NCBI RefSeq assembly: GCF_000208745.1
Contig: NC_030854.1
Location: 27,435,210-27,499,209 of the forward strand
DNA: 64,000 nt
Origin: Theobroma cacao
Taxonomy: Eukaryota; Streptophyta; Magnoliopsida; Malvales; Malvaceae
Reading direction: 5' to 3'
Of this stretch, positions 1-13,379 are shown one piece after another. The first letter of the stretch is position 1; each line of letters starts with the position of its first letter. The translations under genes were made by a program, and so were the position numbers. Under the pieces are notes generated by a model. The model did no database searches. It had not been told where the DNA came from and saw nothing but the letters and a program-made list of their open reading frames with translations.

Positions 1-2009
1 ATATTTTGAAATTTAGTAATTTATGTCATTAAGCTTTAAGTTGTGGAACTCTTCTTTGTTTATTTATTGTATGAAGATTAATGTTAATTTCTTTGAGATC
101 ATATTTAATTATAGAACTTTTTAAACTAATGTTTATTTATTCTATAAAGATTAATGTTAATTTATTGCATGAAGATTAATATTATTAATCATTTGAACAA
201 TAAATAAATAGGTCAAAAAGAAGACTTAAAAAAACTCTTTGTAACAAATTATATACAAAAGGCTTATGTCAAACAAAAAAAAGGATCAAATTATTTAACT
301 ATATCAAAAGTATAAATCTTTGTGATTTATATACAAAAAAATATCATTGTTTTAAAATTTGATTTGCCTTGCTTTAGAAAGTGACAATATTCTATCCTTG
401 AATTACTACTAGTACTCATAAAAAAATAAGTTAAATCTATGGATCTTTTACGACTCATATAAACCTTCACAACCCAAGTCAATTTCATGAAACCTTCGCA
501 GCCCAAGCCCAAATCAAATTAAACCCACATTCTAAAAAATCGAACCGTAACCGATCGACCCGTCTATCCTAAAAATCGATCGAAACCGATTTTGGGGGAG
601 GGTGCGGTATGGTCAATTAATTTGGTAAAATTTTTTTGTCGATTTTACGAAAAACTGATCGAAACCGAATCGAAACCGAATTTGCTCACTCTTAACTATT
701 CTAGAGAAAAAGAGCTAAAAATAAAATAAGAAAATAAAAAAATTCAAAGAAGATTTAAGAACCAAAAGTTTCAAATCCTTAGTTCCTTTCTCATCAAAAG
801 AAGAAGAGGAGCCAATTAAAGTCCGTGTGAATATAACACAATAGGAGTGACATCATACATTAATTTTAATAAATTGAATTGAAGCAGGATATAGAAAAGA
901 AAAAGATGAAATATAAAACCTAGATAAGTTATACGACTGAGATAGAATGGTGTAGAAGGTAACAAGCTTTGCAATGATGTACTGGATTTGCGCCTCCCGG
1001 AACACTTACTTTAATGGAAATTGAGGCTAGGCTTGACCCAATGCCCGAACAATAGGGTAGGTTTTGCTTCACCCAAAAAAGGGGACTAAATTTGTGGTCC
1101 AGAATCTGGTTTGGGACATCGGCATTGGCTATGTTGGCACACAAACAATGCCACAATTACCAGAAGCATTTGATAAAGTAAGGATTCCTATTAAAATTTT
1201 CTAGTACCGAAAACATGCACCATCTATTGCCACAACCTGGACACAAAAGCTTTATTATATTTAACAGAAAATGACACTGTTTTGTCCAAATCCATTATAA
1301 TAAAGGTAGTAGATTAAAGTGCACATAAACTACACGGTCGATGTCTCCGATGTCTCACCCAATATGTTGCAAGTATTATTTTACTAATCATATATTTTCC
1401 TTAATTCTGAATAGGTCAGGCATCAAAGGTTCTCTCATGTCATCTTCAGACTTCAATCTATTTTCTTTTCTTACAATTTTCTAGAAAATCTTTTTTAACT
1501 TTTATCTCTCCAGCTTTACAGTTTTAATTATCTCTACCAACCTAAATAGGGATGGAAAGTTCAAGTCTCATTCCCCGTGTTTTGGGTACACATGCTTGGA
1601 TTAGAAGCTACAGAGTTTATTCATTGTGTTTGAACGGTTTGCTTTGCTAAGTTTGAAACTGACTAGCCTTTTTGAAATATGCATTCTGAAAACTTTTGGA
1701 CCATTCCCCATTGCCCATTCTGAATTGTTTTTCCAGTCTCTGCGTAGTGTAGTCGGATTCCGACAACTGCAAGTTTCAGATGTCTGAGATCCTTTTTCAG
1801 TTTCAAAGAATCCTTCACAGGGATTCTGGCCAACAAGTGCTTGACTTTCTGCATCATTTGTGTTTGCCCTGGTTTGTTAAAAATGATGCAAACTACATTA
1901 ATACTGATAGGTTATAACCAGCAGGACGGTGAAACCCTATGCCTATGGTTAAACTCTTCCACTTCCTACGGTATTGCTGGTACTTGGGATGCTACTAGGC
2001 ACAAGTAAA
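1..2009. other. AT-rich intergenic stretch, no gene recognised
   Basis: No open frame here shows a family motif, and the short ORFs look like chance. Around 535-690 there is a degenerate repetitive patch rich in ACCGA/TCGGT words (for example AAACCGAATCGAAACCGAAT near 662), a composition common in plant dispersed repeats. I could not assign it to a family. Confidence 0.5.
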
Positions 2010-4140
2010 TGAAGGTGGCTGGCACAGGATAATCTGGTTCAAATGCCACATTCCTAAGCATTTCTTTAATAACTTGGATGGCTATTTTGGATAGACTGCC
2101 GACGGGGCAGAGGAATAAAAAATGGTGCGCAAATTCTGAATATGACTTGGCCGACCTCTTTTGCCGCGAGGCATTTGTTGTCGATTTAATACACGAAAGT
2201 GCACGTAGTTAAACAAATAATATAAAAGTAAGTTAAGTATCGTTTTTGACAAAAATTTGCAACTATTCTTATTAAGTATTAAATTTATAATAAAATCTAT
2301 TATATTCAAACACTCAATTTTAAATGATTAATTAATCTTAAAGTAATTACTAAAATTAAGTAAATAAAAAAGAATAAAATTTTACTAAAAAAAATATTGA
2401 TTCAAAAACCTAGGATTATGGTGTCTCTTAATATTTCATTTGAATTTGATCATTCTCTTTAACTTAGATTAATGGGGTGCAAGGCTTACCTAGAATCATA
2501 TTATGTACAAGTCTTTGTTGAGATCTTGCACACATGCCTTTCAAAATTAACTCCATATGTCTACGTAAATTTATTAGAAAAGATTCACTCTGTTCATATT
2601 CTGATTTGATTGCCTAAGATATTTAGATATATGTCTATCTTAAATACAAAACTATCATTTAACTCCAAAGTGAATCGAGTATAGCTATTCAAAACAATGG
2701 TTTATTCTAAACTCTCTTCGTCGAGTTACATTTAAAGACCCAACACATTTCAATCAGTGATCAAGTAGTGAAAAGAAATAAGTACAAAAATAAATAAACC
2801 ATGCAACACCCATTAATATTGAGTAAGGAAAAATCATATATTCAAACTACATATTGAAATAAACTATAATCCTAAAACACAAATTTAGTTCACCATCATT
2901 TCTACAACAGACATAACTATTTCAAAATAATAGATCATTTCTACAACAAAAGAACAAGTAAGAAATGAAACACTAAAGGAAAAACAAAGCCTTTTTCGAT
3001 TCTCAACCTTTGGTTGCCTTTGATTTTTTCTCGTTTCTCTTGTCGAAGAGTCTTTTTCTTTTCTCTCAAAACTGCTGTTTGTTCACTCTCAATCCTCCCT
3101 CATTTAGCTGCTGAAAATTACATATTTATAGCCTCCAAAAAACTCTAAAAGTTCAATTCCTGATTGGCTTAAATCACCTAATCCACGTTAGAATGTCGTA
3201 GCCTTGCTCCATGAGTACTGTGGCACTCCAACCTTGTGTATTTTTTTCAATGTTTTTCAATCGGTGCCACGGCCCTCCTCCTTGGCCGCCGCAGGGCTGA
3301 GCCCTCTAGTTTTTGTATGGGAGCAGTGATGCTCCCTTGGACACTACAACCTTCAGTGCTTCAAGGTCGAGACGCTACTCCTTGTAGAACTTTGGTGCAG
3401 AAACCGATTCAATAACTCATCTTACAATGCAATTTTCTCCTACCTCAAGATTGACTTGGGTAGAATGGTAAATATAAAAGTTGTAGATTTGCCTCTTAGC
3501 TTTCCTATGGTCTAAGAATCAAATTGATTGAATCTCTATAGCTCGAGGTATGTCCAAATTACCGTAACATATTCAGTGAAAATCTACACTCTGTCTCCAT
3601 TACTTAATTCAACTCCATTTAGCTTTATGCACTTGAACATTTACCAAAACAAAGATTAAATCAGTATTGGCTTAAATTGAGAATTTCAACATTAAAATGA
3701 ATTGAAATTATGTAAATTTAACTATATCAACATATCTTAAACTAAATAAAAATGACATAAAAACTAACTCAAACTAACTAAAATTTGTAAAAACTTAGCT
3801 AAGTTAACATTCAAAATGTGATTAAATAACTCTATGTCATAGAGTTATCAGCACAAGTTGAAGAAACCAGAGAAGGAGGTCTAGAAGCGAGTTCGCCAGC
3901 TTTGTAGTATCTTTAGACAGGTTGTTGATTGGGAGAGAGAGTTCCTATGAGCTTGCCAAAGGTTAAAACGAAAAGCCTTGATCTCAGTTATCTTGAGGAT
4001 CGCCTGGTGCGCTAACACTGATTGTCTAGATGGAGTGGAGGTTACATGGCAACAGACAAAAGAGCCCTGAAGATATTCGGGGATGCATTGAGAGTGGAAA
4101 GATGGTTGAGGTTGGGCCACCAATAATGTGTCAACGCAAA
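2010..4140 (+). mobile_element. Degenerate LINE 3' fragment (zf-RVT region) split by a solo LTR
   Basis: Two pieces flank an LTR-like insertion. The left piece (about 2018-2175) translates on the + strand, with a frameshift, to residues such as WHRIIWFKCHIPKH followed by TWMAILDRLPT. This is the pattern of the zinc-binding region (zf-RVT) after the reverse transcriptase in plant LINEs. The right piece (about 3960-4120) gives KALISVILRIAWCA and then, after another frameshift, WRLHGNRQKSPEDI, which resembles the tail of the same domain. No reverse transcriptase core or poly(A) tail is seen. Stops and frameshifts show it is dead. The assignment rests on motif resemblance only. Confidence 0.5.
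2176..3850 (-). mobile_element. Probable solo LTR, 1675 bp, inserted in the LINE remnant
   Basis: The stretch starts TGTTGTCGATTT and ends AGAGTTATCA, so it is bounded by the TG...CA expected of an LTR. Read on the minus strand it begins TGATAACTCTATGACATAG and later has a TATA-like CTATAAATAT (near 3125-3135), consistent with a promoter in U3. The interior holds no coding capacity. Adjacent 5-mers (GCATT before, GCACA after) agree at only three positions, so a target-site duplication is not convincing. Both sides look like parts of one LINE, which supports insertion. Confidence 0.5.
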
Positions 4141-6025
4141 GAAATGGGACTAGTTTTAAAGCCCACCGCAAATTTGCTGGAGCCATCAGGCATGCACCAT
4201 TCTATCAGGCCAAATGTTGGCAATGCCAAAGCCCAACTGCCATGACCGAGAGTCATGCAACCTCAAGGCTTAGCCCTTAGTAGAATATGCTTGTGTTGTG
4301 AACCAAACACCTGCTCCCACCAAAGCTCAAACTAGAGGTGAACATTATCTTTTATCATTATTTTTTATAATTAAAGAAAGAGAGAATCAAATCTTATTTT
4401 TAGATAAAAAATTATATATCAATCAATGAATCAAATATTCGAGTGTTTATCTTTTATTATATTTAAAATTATATATCTATTACATTCTTTTAACTAAATA
4501 TTTTTTTCGGAGTGAAATTTAACTAAATATTTTAATATTTTATAATAGTGCATGATTCTAACCATTCAATTTCGTCCAATTTTATTGCTTACATTTGTTT
4601 CAATTTTATATTCCAAGCAAGTAGATGTAACTATATATACATTTGCTTATGAGAAAAGCCAAAAAGAAAAAAATATCTTCCCATTTCCTTGATTTATAGA
4701 AGATCTAAGTTCAATGTACAGCACAATTTTTGTTGACTTGGAAGTGAAGGACCCCAACACATAAATGATCTCAGACATCCTCACATAACAGGAAAGGGGA
4801 ATCCATAAATTAGTGAGCCATTTATTGCATCCATCACCCATATGAAAATGACCCTTCCTTCCACAACCAAGATGATCCAATTTGTCTGATTTTTTACCAA
4901 ATATCACCATTGATTTTAAAGCTCTCTATCTACTCTCAATTCATTCAATTTTGCTCCTACGTGCAACCATCGTTTTACTTTTTTTCCCTCTTTAACAAAA
5001 TATGAAATTAATTAAATAAATTGCATAAACACCCCTACAAGTATAGCCACATATAATGTATTTAAACATTTAACTCATTAATTGATACATAATTTTTTTA
5101 TCTAAACTTAAAGAATAAGATTTTAATTTTTTTTAATTATAAAAATATATAATAATAATAATAATAATATTTAAATTTTAATTGAATGAACACTAAAGGA
5201 ACATTCAATTCGAGCAAAACAAGAAGGTACATGAGCTTTCATCACAGACCACTAAATCTAACAATGATTTTCGGGTGAAGTCAAGAACCAACGTAAGATT
5301 ACATCTTTTGATTGATTTGGTCGATGCAGCAAAGGGTGCCGAGTGTTTCGAATGATTTGACCTCGGCCCCCATGGGAGGGAGCCAATTGAGCCGGCCATT
5401 CCCATGTCATATTCCCACAAGAAGGAGGTGCTAGATAATAGTCCATCCTTGGCTGTGGCCTACCACCAATATGAAAGTGAAAACGTCATTGTCAAATTGG
5501 GTATTTCTTATATAAGATTTTGTTCCTTTTTCTTATTCAGTCTATTTATCAAAACTAAAAAAGGAGTCGGTCCAAAAAGCCTGATATTCAAGAAGTTTGA
5601 AAAGGGTGCAATCTCAACCCTACACGCCTAAATCTCCAAATTTTGGGACCATATATTCTTATCTTAATGCACAATACATGCAAAGTTGCTTTGTGTTTGT
5701 CAAATTAAGAACCAATGCTCCTTCCATGTCCATTTCACTGGAACTTGAAAATGAAATATGAAGAGAGACACAGACTTGGTCCAAAAAATGTATACAAAAC
5801 CTTAACTGAAAATTGGGTCACTTTGAAACCAAGTCTTTTGTTAAATAAATCATATTCAAATGTTGATAAATATTATTATATTTTGCTTTTTTATGGAAAA
5901 TATTTTATATATTTTTTTAGGCTGTTAGAAGGTTGGTTTCATTTATTATTCAAATGGGTAGGAGAATTCCAACAGTTTTTAACATTTTTTAATGAGGAAA
6001 TTATGAGAGAATGACCTCGTGATAA
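4141..6025. other. Intergenic stretch, no gene recognised
   Basis: AT-rich DNA with a short (AAT)n run at about 5152-5169. The segment about 4365-4460 resembles 26095-26205 (a shared ATAATTAAAG start and similar AATCAAATCTTA / AATGAATCAAATATTCGAG blocks), so it is a dispersed repeat of unknown class. Short ORFs at 5205-5446 and 5715-6014 show no recognisable domain. Confidence 0.45.
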
Positions 6026-6489
6026 GGTGATTTCAGAAATAACCACTCATATAAAGTTATCTATTTCAACCAAAAACTAAACATGAGTAGACCAAAATGC
6101 CCTTGAAAATATCGTTTCAAATAAATGCTCAACTGTTTGAGCTATCTGCCTCCCGCTAGAGAGAAAATGAAAAACATTAAAAATAAATGCGCGTAACTGT
6201 TTGGGCTCGGTCATCTTTCTCTGTCTCAACTCTAGCAAGTCTTTGTTAAGCACCATCATTGTTAGCTCTCTCAGATCTCTGAACTGTATGAGCTCTGTCA
6301 ACTCTCTGTTGAGCACCATCGTCATCGGGCTATGGTCTATCTCTCGGCATTTGACGACATTATCGTAAATTAACACACCCTATAGCAGAGATGACATCAA
6401 GGTACCTGATATTGGGTTTATTTCTGCAACACACTTAAATTTCTAAAACATTAGGTGTAAATGATAAGATGGATTAGAAACATTACCCA

Positions 6490-6840
6490 GAGTTGTTACA
6501 CGCCATGCATCTATAACATGAGTGAAGAGTTATTTTAGCGTGTCATGGCTATTACTGGCATGTTGTGGGTTAACTAGTTATTTGGGTTGTTAGCGTGTCA
6601 CGGCTGTTCCTGGGGTGTGGTGGGTTAATTGAATTTATGGGTTTTTGGCGTGTCATGGCTGTTCCTGGCGTGTTGTGGGTTAACTGGTTTTTTGGGTTTT
6701 TAGCATGTCACGGATGTTGGTGTAACCAGTCAGTAATTACAGTGATGCATGGCGTGTCACGACATTTGACTTGATATGCATGGCGTGTTACAACATTTTA
6801 CGTTATATGCATGGCGTGTGACAACACGATTGACAAATTT
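6490..6840 (-). repeat. GGCGTGTCAC-core repeat array 1, upstream of the transposase
   Basis: From about 6537 a period of roughly 60 bp carries AGCGTGTCATGGCTGTT / GGCGTGTTGTGGGTTAACT blocks. From about 6745 three 31-bp units of GCATGGCGTGTCACGACAT type follow. One copy in the opposite orientation (GTTACACGCCATGCAT) stands at about 6494. The array ends just before the exon that opens the transposase frame, so it occupies the promoter/leader side of that gene. Confidence 0.8.
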
Positions 6841-8238
6841 TTGATCACGGCATGTATTGTGTAAAATGATTGACAATATTTTTTTTTTCAAAATTTCAGT
6901 GGGGTTCCAATTGTGCGACTTGTGATAAGACACGGTGGTCAGTGGGTGGATGGCATTTACAAGGGTGGTGAGTCACGAATACGGGGGGTTAGGAATGATT
7001 TGTCGTTTATGGGCTTGATGAAGCTGGTTGAAGATGTTGTTGGGGTAAACTCAAAAATTGACGAGATTGAGTTACCTGCATTGATCAGTACACCTGGAGA
7101 GCTATCACGGCCAATTATCAAGGACGATGAGGATGTTGCATTAATTTTGCTAGAACAGAGGAATGTTCCGGCTGTGTATGTCAGCATTAAGGAACGTCAA
7201 ACAAATGTTACGTCACATGGAAAAGTTGGACAACATGGTAATCAGCTCAATCAAAATGAGATTTACAATGCTTCACATATGCCACAGCATTCGGTCCGTA
7301 ACCCACAACAATGGCAATTGAGGTACGCACAAGAGTTTGTGTAACCTGGTAGATAGACAACATTCACAGAACAGTTGGCTGCACAATTCCGATCAGGATG
7401 TGCATCAAACCAATTTGTTGCTTCTCTTGAACAAATGCAACGATCAGGTGAAACTGTAGAGTGTGTAATGCTATTGTCAAATGAGAAGACGACAGTTGAG
7501 GACAACAATGTGAGGTTGGAGGGTGACACTGCGACGGTGGAGTATAATACTGCATTTGATGATGGAAATGAGGATTTGTTCGCTGCCGGTGAAGATAGAT
7601 TTGATCACACTTCAGATGATGGGCTTGAACAATCGCAAGATGACAGTTCAAACGATGACTGCCTTTATGACGGTGACATTCCAATTTGCAATAATGTTGA
7701 AGGTGAAATAGAACCTGTTGGAGGTGTTGATGTAGGAGATATTCAGTATGATGACCCCAAATACAATAACCCCATCGCTGGTGAGAACGGGATTCGTTCC
7801 CTTGATACAATGCTCGATGTCAATGATCAAGAAAGGGGAAATGTAGGGATATCTTGTACGTGGGTAATTACAGGTGCAGAAAGGTTCTCCTTCCAAACAA
7901 TTACCACTGAGGAGTCAACATGTGCCGAAGATCGCTTATACAAAGGATGAATGCTTTCATCGAAGGCCGAGTTGAAACGAGCTTTGAACATGTTGGTTAT
8001 AAAAGAGAAGTTTGCGATAAGAGTAAAAAGGTCATGTAAAGCTCGTTATGAGGTTAGTTGCAAGGACAAGGCATGCAAGTTCAGTGTTCGTGCAACGAAG
8101 TTACCTGATAGAGGAGAATATTGGAAAGTTCGGACATTCCACAAAGTACACACCTGTACCATTGATGGTTTGCAAGGGCGGTTTCCAATTACGAGTGCGA
8201 AGATGATTAGTGAACTTATGTCACACTAAGATTCGGGC

Positions 8239-8999
8239 NNNNNNNNNNNNNNNNNNNNNNNNNNNNNNNNNNNNNNNNNNNNNNNNNNNNNNNNNNNNNN
8301 NNNNNNNNNNNNNNNNNNNNNNNNNNNNNNNNNNNNNNNNNNNNNNNNNNNNNNNNNNNNNNNNNNNNNNNNNNNNNNNNNNNNNNNNNNNNNNNNNNNN
8401 NNNNNNNNNNNNNNNNNNNNNNNNNNNNNNNNNNNNNNNNNNNNNNNNNNNNNNNNNNNNNNNNNNNNNNNNNNNNNNNNNNNNNNNNNNNNNNNNNNNN
8501 NNNNNNNNNNNNNNNNNNNNNNNNNNNNNNNNNNNNNNNNNNNNNNNNNNNNNNNNNNNNNNNNNNNNNNNNNNNNNNNNNNNNNNNNNNNNNNNNNNNN
8601 NNNNNNNNNNNNNNNNNNNNNNNNNNNNNNNNNNNNNNNNNNNNNNNNNNNNNNNNNNNNNNNNNNNNNNNNNNNNNNNNNNNNNNNNNNNNNNNNNNNN
8701 NNNNNNNNNNNNNNNNNNNNNNNNNNNNNNNNNNNNNNNNNNNNNNNNNNNNNNNNNNNNNNNNNNNNNNNNNNNNNNNNNNNNNNNNNNNNNNNNNNNN
8801 NNNNNNNNNNNNNNNNNNNNNNNNNNNNNNNNNNNNNNNNNNNNNNNNNNNNNNNNNNNNNNNNNNNNNNNNNNNNNNNNNNNNNNNNNNNNNNNNNNNN
8901 NNNNNNNNNNNNNNNNNNNNNNNNNNNNNNNNNNNNNNNNNNNNNNNNNNNNNNNNNNNNNNNNNNNNNNNNNNNNNNNNNNNNNNNNNNNNNNNNNNN
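8239..8999. other. Assembly gap (761 N)
   Basis: All bases are N. By context it should hold the central part of the transposase and the missing left end of the LTR-type insertion, so the true length may differ. Confidence 0.99.
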
Positions 9000-9778
9000 G
9001 GGTGTGAACATAGCCAAAACACAATGGCATTATCGATAATAATATACATGCATTATACCAGTCATGTGTTTAGCAATTTACATTGCATACACATATTCAC
9101 ATTATTATATTGTATTCACAATATAAAAGGACCCATGACTTCCAGCGGAGATATTTACAATAAAAGAGATTACTATCGAATGCCAGACACATACCTAGGA
9201 GATGCACTACGGGGACTCCTCAATCTAGGGTCCAACAGTCACTTGATCTGAAAACATGAATTTTTTATAAAACGTGAGTACAATACTTAGTGAGTGAACA
9301 AGATGGGAACAAACATACCATAAGGAATGTTTGTCGAAATCATGATGCATTCATTTTCTCAAAACCATGCAATTGTTTTAGCTCCTTTAAACCCCTCATG
9401 TAAACCCCACATGAGTAAATCACTTTACAAAAATTCATGCTCAACTATGGTACCAAAGAAATGGGATATATGGTAAAAACCCATAAGTTAGCAAAATGGA
9501 CAGAAAGTTTCTCGCTGTAGCGAACTTCATTATCGCTGCAGCGATAACCAGAACATCAAGGAAAAAGTCTCATTTTCCCCTTAAAACAAGTCATCCTACT
9601 AAAATAACAATAGCAACATGTAACACATATAAACTTCCAAATTCCAACAAAACAAATGTTTACATATTTGCATTTACAACCATATACCCATCATCAACAT
9701 GCACATCATCCCATCATCATCATCTCATATACAACGACTTATGCTATTGTCACTAGGGGATGGGAGATCACGAAGCAT

Positions 9779-9945
9779 CCCCCCCCCTTCACTCGGCAAG
9801 AGGTGCACTTCACTCCGGATCACGAAGCAACGGAGCAGTCACTTCCCTCATTTTCCAAGCTTCCCCCCCTTCACTCGGCAAGAGGTGCACTTCACTCCGG
9901 ATCACGAAGCAACGGAGCAATCCCTTCCCTCATCTTCCAAGCTCC
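9779..9945. repeat. 82-bp tandem duplication inside the LTR
   Basis: The block CTTCACTCGGCAAGAGGTGC followed by a CACTCCGGATCACGAAGCAA segment occurs twice; TTCACTCGG starts at 9788 and 9870. The copies differ at a few bases. Related GATCACGAAGC words also occur at about 9767 and 10003, suggesting a longer decayed array. Confidence 0.85.
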
Positions 9946-10044
9946 TGGGCGGAGAGTCATACTTCGCCACAGATCATACCTATCAAAGCACTCATAGGGT
10001 GGAAGATCACGAAGCGTCCAGCCCTATAAGCTACGGAGGCAACA

Positions 10045-10165
10045 ACAGCTTATGTGCACTCCCACTCACACATAGCCGGGTCAGCAACGGCTTATGTGCA
10101 CTCTTACTCGCACATAGCCGGGTCAGCAACGGCTTATGTGCACTCCTACTCGCACATAACCGGGT
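10045..10165. repeat. 42-bp tandem repeat, three copies, inside the LTR
   Basis: CTTATGTGCACTC recurs at 10049, 10091 and 10133, each followed by ACTCGCACATAGCCGGGT-like sequence. The spacing is a constant 42 bp. Confidence 0.9.
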
Positions 10166-13100
10166 TCAAATCAACATGTAAAAAAACATCCAATGCATAT
10201 CATGCATTTTATCATATTGTGATAACACATAAACCATTGTATAACACATTTTCACAATATAAAATCATTTTACTAAAAGCTTGTTCCCAAGGTACATTTT
10301 CTAAGACAAGTTGGATAGAATCTTTCATATTCCCCAAACCAAGTTTGAAATGCAAGTCCACTCACCTGTATTAGGAGTAGAAATACTCATATTTTTAGTC
10401 TGCGGTTACAGTCTTTTACCCATATCCAATAGCTCACCACCTAGCCATAATCCATGACACATATTCCAATTAAATTGTGTCTAACAGTCATAAGCTATTT
10501 CAGGCTCGATATATATATGATATGAAATGAAAAATGCACAGGTAGCCATCTAGAGCCGGTAGTGGCCTAAGTCGATTTTTCATATGATAAATTGGCCAAT
10601 GCGTCCAATTTCACTCCAAATTAATCCATTTCTCCTCTAATACCTTAATTTACCACATACCATTTAAATAAAGCCAAATTCAGCATTAGAACCCTCACAG
10701 TTCCTTATAGAAAAATTTGGTCATTTGATGCACTAGCACCGAAAATTTTTCTACATAACCGTTTCACCTTAATTCATCATTTTTCAAGCCATTTTCCTTG
10801 AAATAAAAACAAGCCCCCATTGATATTCAGCCCTCATGGTTCGACCAACAAGGAACCCTAGAGAAATTGAATATTTCTTTTGTGTTTTTGTTCATAACCA
10901 TGCTTAACTATCCCTAAACACTAATATAGTCTAAAATCAAATTATTCCAACAACAATTCCTCTTCCATACCCATTTTTCAGAATTGAATTCATCATGATA
11001 ACTCAATATTCAACAATGAAAATCAAGAACAAAAGCATGGGTAAGCTAGGTATCAAGGAGAATTAAAGAAATTTTAACTTACCTAGCTTGTTTCCTTGAA
11101 TTCCAACACTTTCTCTTTGATTTTTCGCACCTAGGGCTTGTTCTTCCTTGGTTTCTCTTATTTTCTGGTTTGGCTGATCACTATGGGAGAAATGGGCTGA
11201 TTTTTATGCCTTTTATAAAGAAAATAATGAATGGATGAGATTTTGACACATGTCACCATTCCGTTGGTCCATGTGTCATACTTAGCCATTAAGCAATCTC
11301 TCTCCACCACACATTTCTCATGTTTATCCATTTACAGGATGAATAAAATCCCTTGGCCTTAACAAGTGCTGGGGCGAAAAATTTATCGATTTGCCCCCGA
11401 GGTGAAAAAATTACGATTTTGCCCTTATACTCTGAAATGTACCGGAATCAAATTATTTCTACTTTTTAACCTCAAATAACACTAACATTGATCAATATTA
11501 ACCAAATGAGGCAAAAACTCGTTTTATAAAAATTTTCGTTTAGTCCTCTAGTGGCAAAATTATCATTTTGCCCTTGTACTCTAAAAATACCAGGAATCAT
11601 AAATTTTTTCACTGCTAAACATCATTTTATACTCCAATAATCATAATTATATTTCATATAATTACTCTTGGTCAAATGTGATCAAATCTTAGCTAAAAAT
11701 CTCCATTTTATCATCAAATGGTAAAATGACCGTTTTATCCCTAATCGGTCAATTTTTCTGATGGACTCCAAACTGTACTTTGAACTCCGAATCACTATTC
11801 TAAGCCATTCTGTGGGTTTCAAAATTTTCAAATTCCTTTTAGAATTTCTATTTGAACTAGTTCAAGGCTCGATTTAACTTAGTTGTACCACTCGGTATAA
11901 TATCATCTTTTAATCGAGCTTGACAAGGTCTCACATTTTCACCCTTGCTCGAGATTGCTATAAGGTGGCCAATTTCAACAAACATGTGAACCAAATACAG
12001 CAGATTCACTTGGGAGCCCATGCGGACCTTATGAGAATAGGGCCTGAGAAATGGGCACGTGCATGTTCATCGGCAAGGCGATACCAAATGATGACACCCA
12101 ATATTGCGGAATGTGTTAACTCATGCTTGAAGCATGCAAGACAAATGTCGATCACTGTTTTGATCGAGTTCATCAGAGACATTGTTCCAGTGTTGGTTCC
12201 ATGAACGGTACGAGGAGGCCGTCAAGGTGACCACGCCCCTCAGCCTTTGGGTTGCCAAGCAGTTAAGTAAAAGGTTCAATGATGCACATCGCTTTCTAAT
12301 TAAGCCTATCAATCGAGTGGAGTTCAAAGTTAAAGACGGGAAGATGGACGAACTTGTAAACCTTTCCAGGAAGAAGTGTTCATGTTGTGAGTTCCAAACA
12401 GATTTACTACCATGCAGCCATGCCATTGCAGCAATAAGGTCAAAATATCTTTATTTTTATTTGAACCGTAATTGACATAGCATTTACATTGTGCTTGAAG
12501 ATTGAGTTTTTAGTGTTTTTTAGTAAATGCAATCGTGAAGCCATTGAATTCTGCGCTACTACTACAAGGCAACCGTTTTTGTGGAGGGTTATTCAAGATC
12601 CATTAGGCCGGTAAGGCATCCTAGTGAGTGGGACATCCCCTCTCATGTGAAACAAATTATCGTCTTGCCCTCACCTTGGCGAGGTCGAGCAGGAAGACCT
12701 AGGAGGAGAAGGATTCCATCAGTTGGTGAAGGCAGTTGAGCACGGAGATTTTTATAATGCAAGAGGTACGGGCATAACAAACCGAACTGCCCATCCCCCT
12801 TTACAGTTCCATCCACAAATCCAGCACCATCTCCAAGTCAATCGGCGACTCCACGACCGCGCCAACCTAAAGCATGTTCAAGTTGCAGACAAACCGGTCA
12901 CACAAGCAACAACTGTCCAATACGAAGGACAATGTCTGAAAATGTATGGTGTGTTGTGAATGAAGACAGCTTGGCCGCCTAACTAAATGTGTCTGAAAAT
13001 TATAGTTGAATTCGTTTTGCTTTACGGATTTGTTTGCTCGATCATTCAATGAGGCACTTTTAGTTACAGACTTTGTTGCCAAATATTTCAAGCAGATAAG

Positions 13101-13379
13101 CATGTCAAGGCCTCTGTCTGATCAAGATCATGTTAAAGTACATTCTTACATTGTTTGTAAAAATGTTTTCGATTACAATCTCCATCAGACAGGAGCCATG
13201 TATTTACTTATCTACCTGAAATGTTTGGCAACAAAGTCCGTAACTAAAAGGGCCTCATAAAATGACCGAGCAGACAAAATGTCAAGATCCTCATATGTAC
13301 GCATTGGATCTGCAAAACATGACACAGATGCACCAGTGAGTTAAGCCATAATGTGCAACAAGGTATATAGAAGAAATAA

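Larger units (their letters stand above)
9000..11935 (-). mobile_element. Long LTR (probably a gypsy-type solo LTR) inside the transposase gene
   Basis: The right boundary is sharp. On the minus strand the sequence starts TGTGAGACCTTGTCA at 11935, and transposase coding resumes just beyond it. A TATA-like CTTTATAAAA lies at 11211-11220 on the minus strand, followed by a leader with a splice-donor-like CTAGGTAAGT, as expected for an LTR promoter. No gag, protease, RT or integrase frame is present in about 2.9 kb. The other end lies in or next to the assembly gap, so a solo LTR and one side of a larger element cannot be distinguished. Two internal tandem repeats are listed separately. Confidence 0.6.
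6900..12982 (+). pseudogene. MuDRA-type MULE transposase, broken
   Basis: The coding strand begins after an acceptor (TTTCAG at about 6894-6899) and runs in one frame to 8229. That part has an N-terminal segment starting VPIVRLVIRHGGQW, an acidic low-complexity linker, and a Cys-containing MuDR-type DNA-binding region (CKDKACKFSVRA ... FHKVHTC). In-frame stops lie at 7342, 7354, 7948 and 8227. The DDE core should fall in the gap or was displaced by the LTR. Coding resumes at about 11940 with GPEKWARA and TPNIAECVNS. A 1-nt frameshift near 12182 leads into a SWIM zinc finger (CSCCEF...LPCSHAIA, 12380-12430). After an intron (about 12439-12535) the frame gives HPSEWDIPSHVKQIIVLP, an Arg-rich GRAGRPRRRRIPS segment and a CCHC zinc knuckle (CSSCRQTGHTSNNC), ending at TAA 12980. 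It catalysed cut-and-paste movement in its family; this copy cannot. Confidence 0.85.

Noticed and set aside
5205..5446. Overlapping minus-strand ORFs with slightly higher GC
   Set aside because: Considered an organelle-derived insertion or exon, but no recognisable protein or rRNA/tRNA sequence was seen.
8210..9049. Long ORFs spanning 8210-9049 and 21983-22401
   Set aside because: They consist of translated N positions in assembly gaps.
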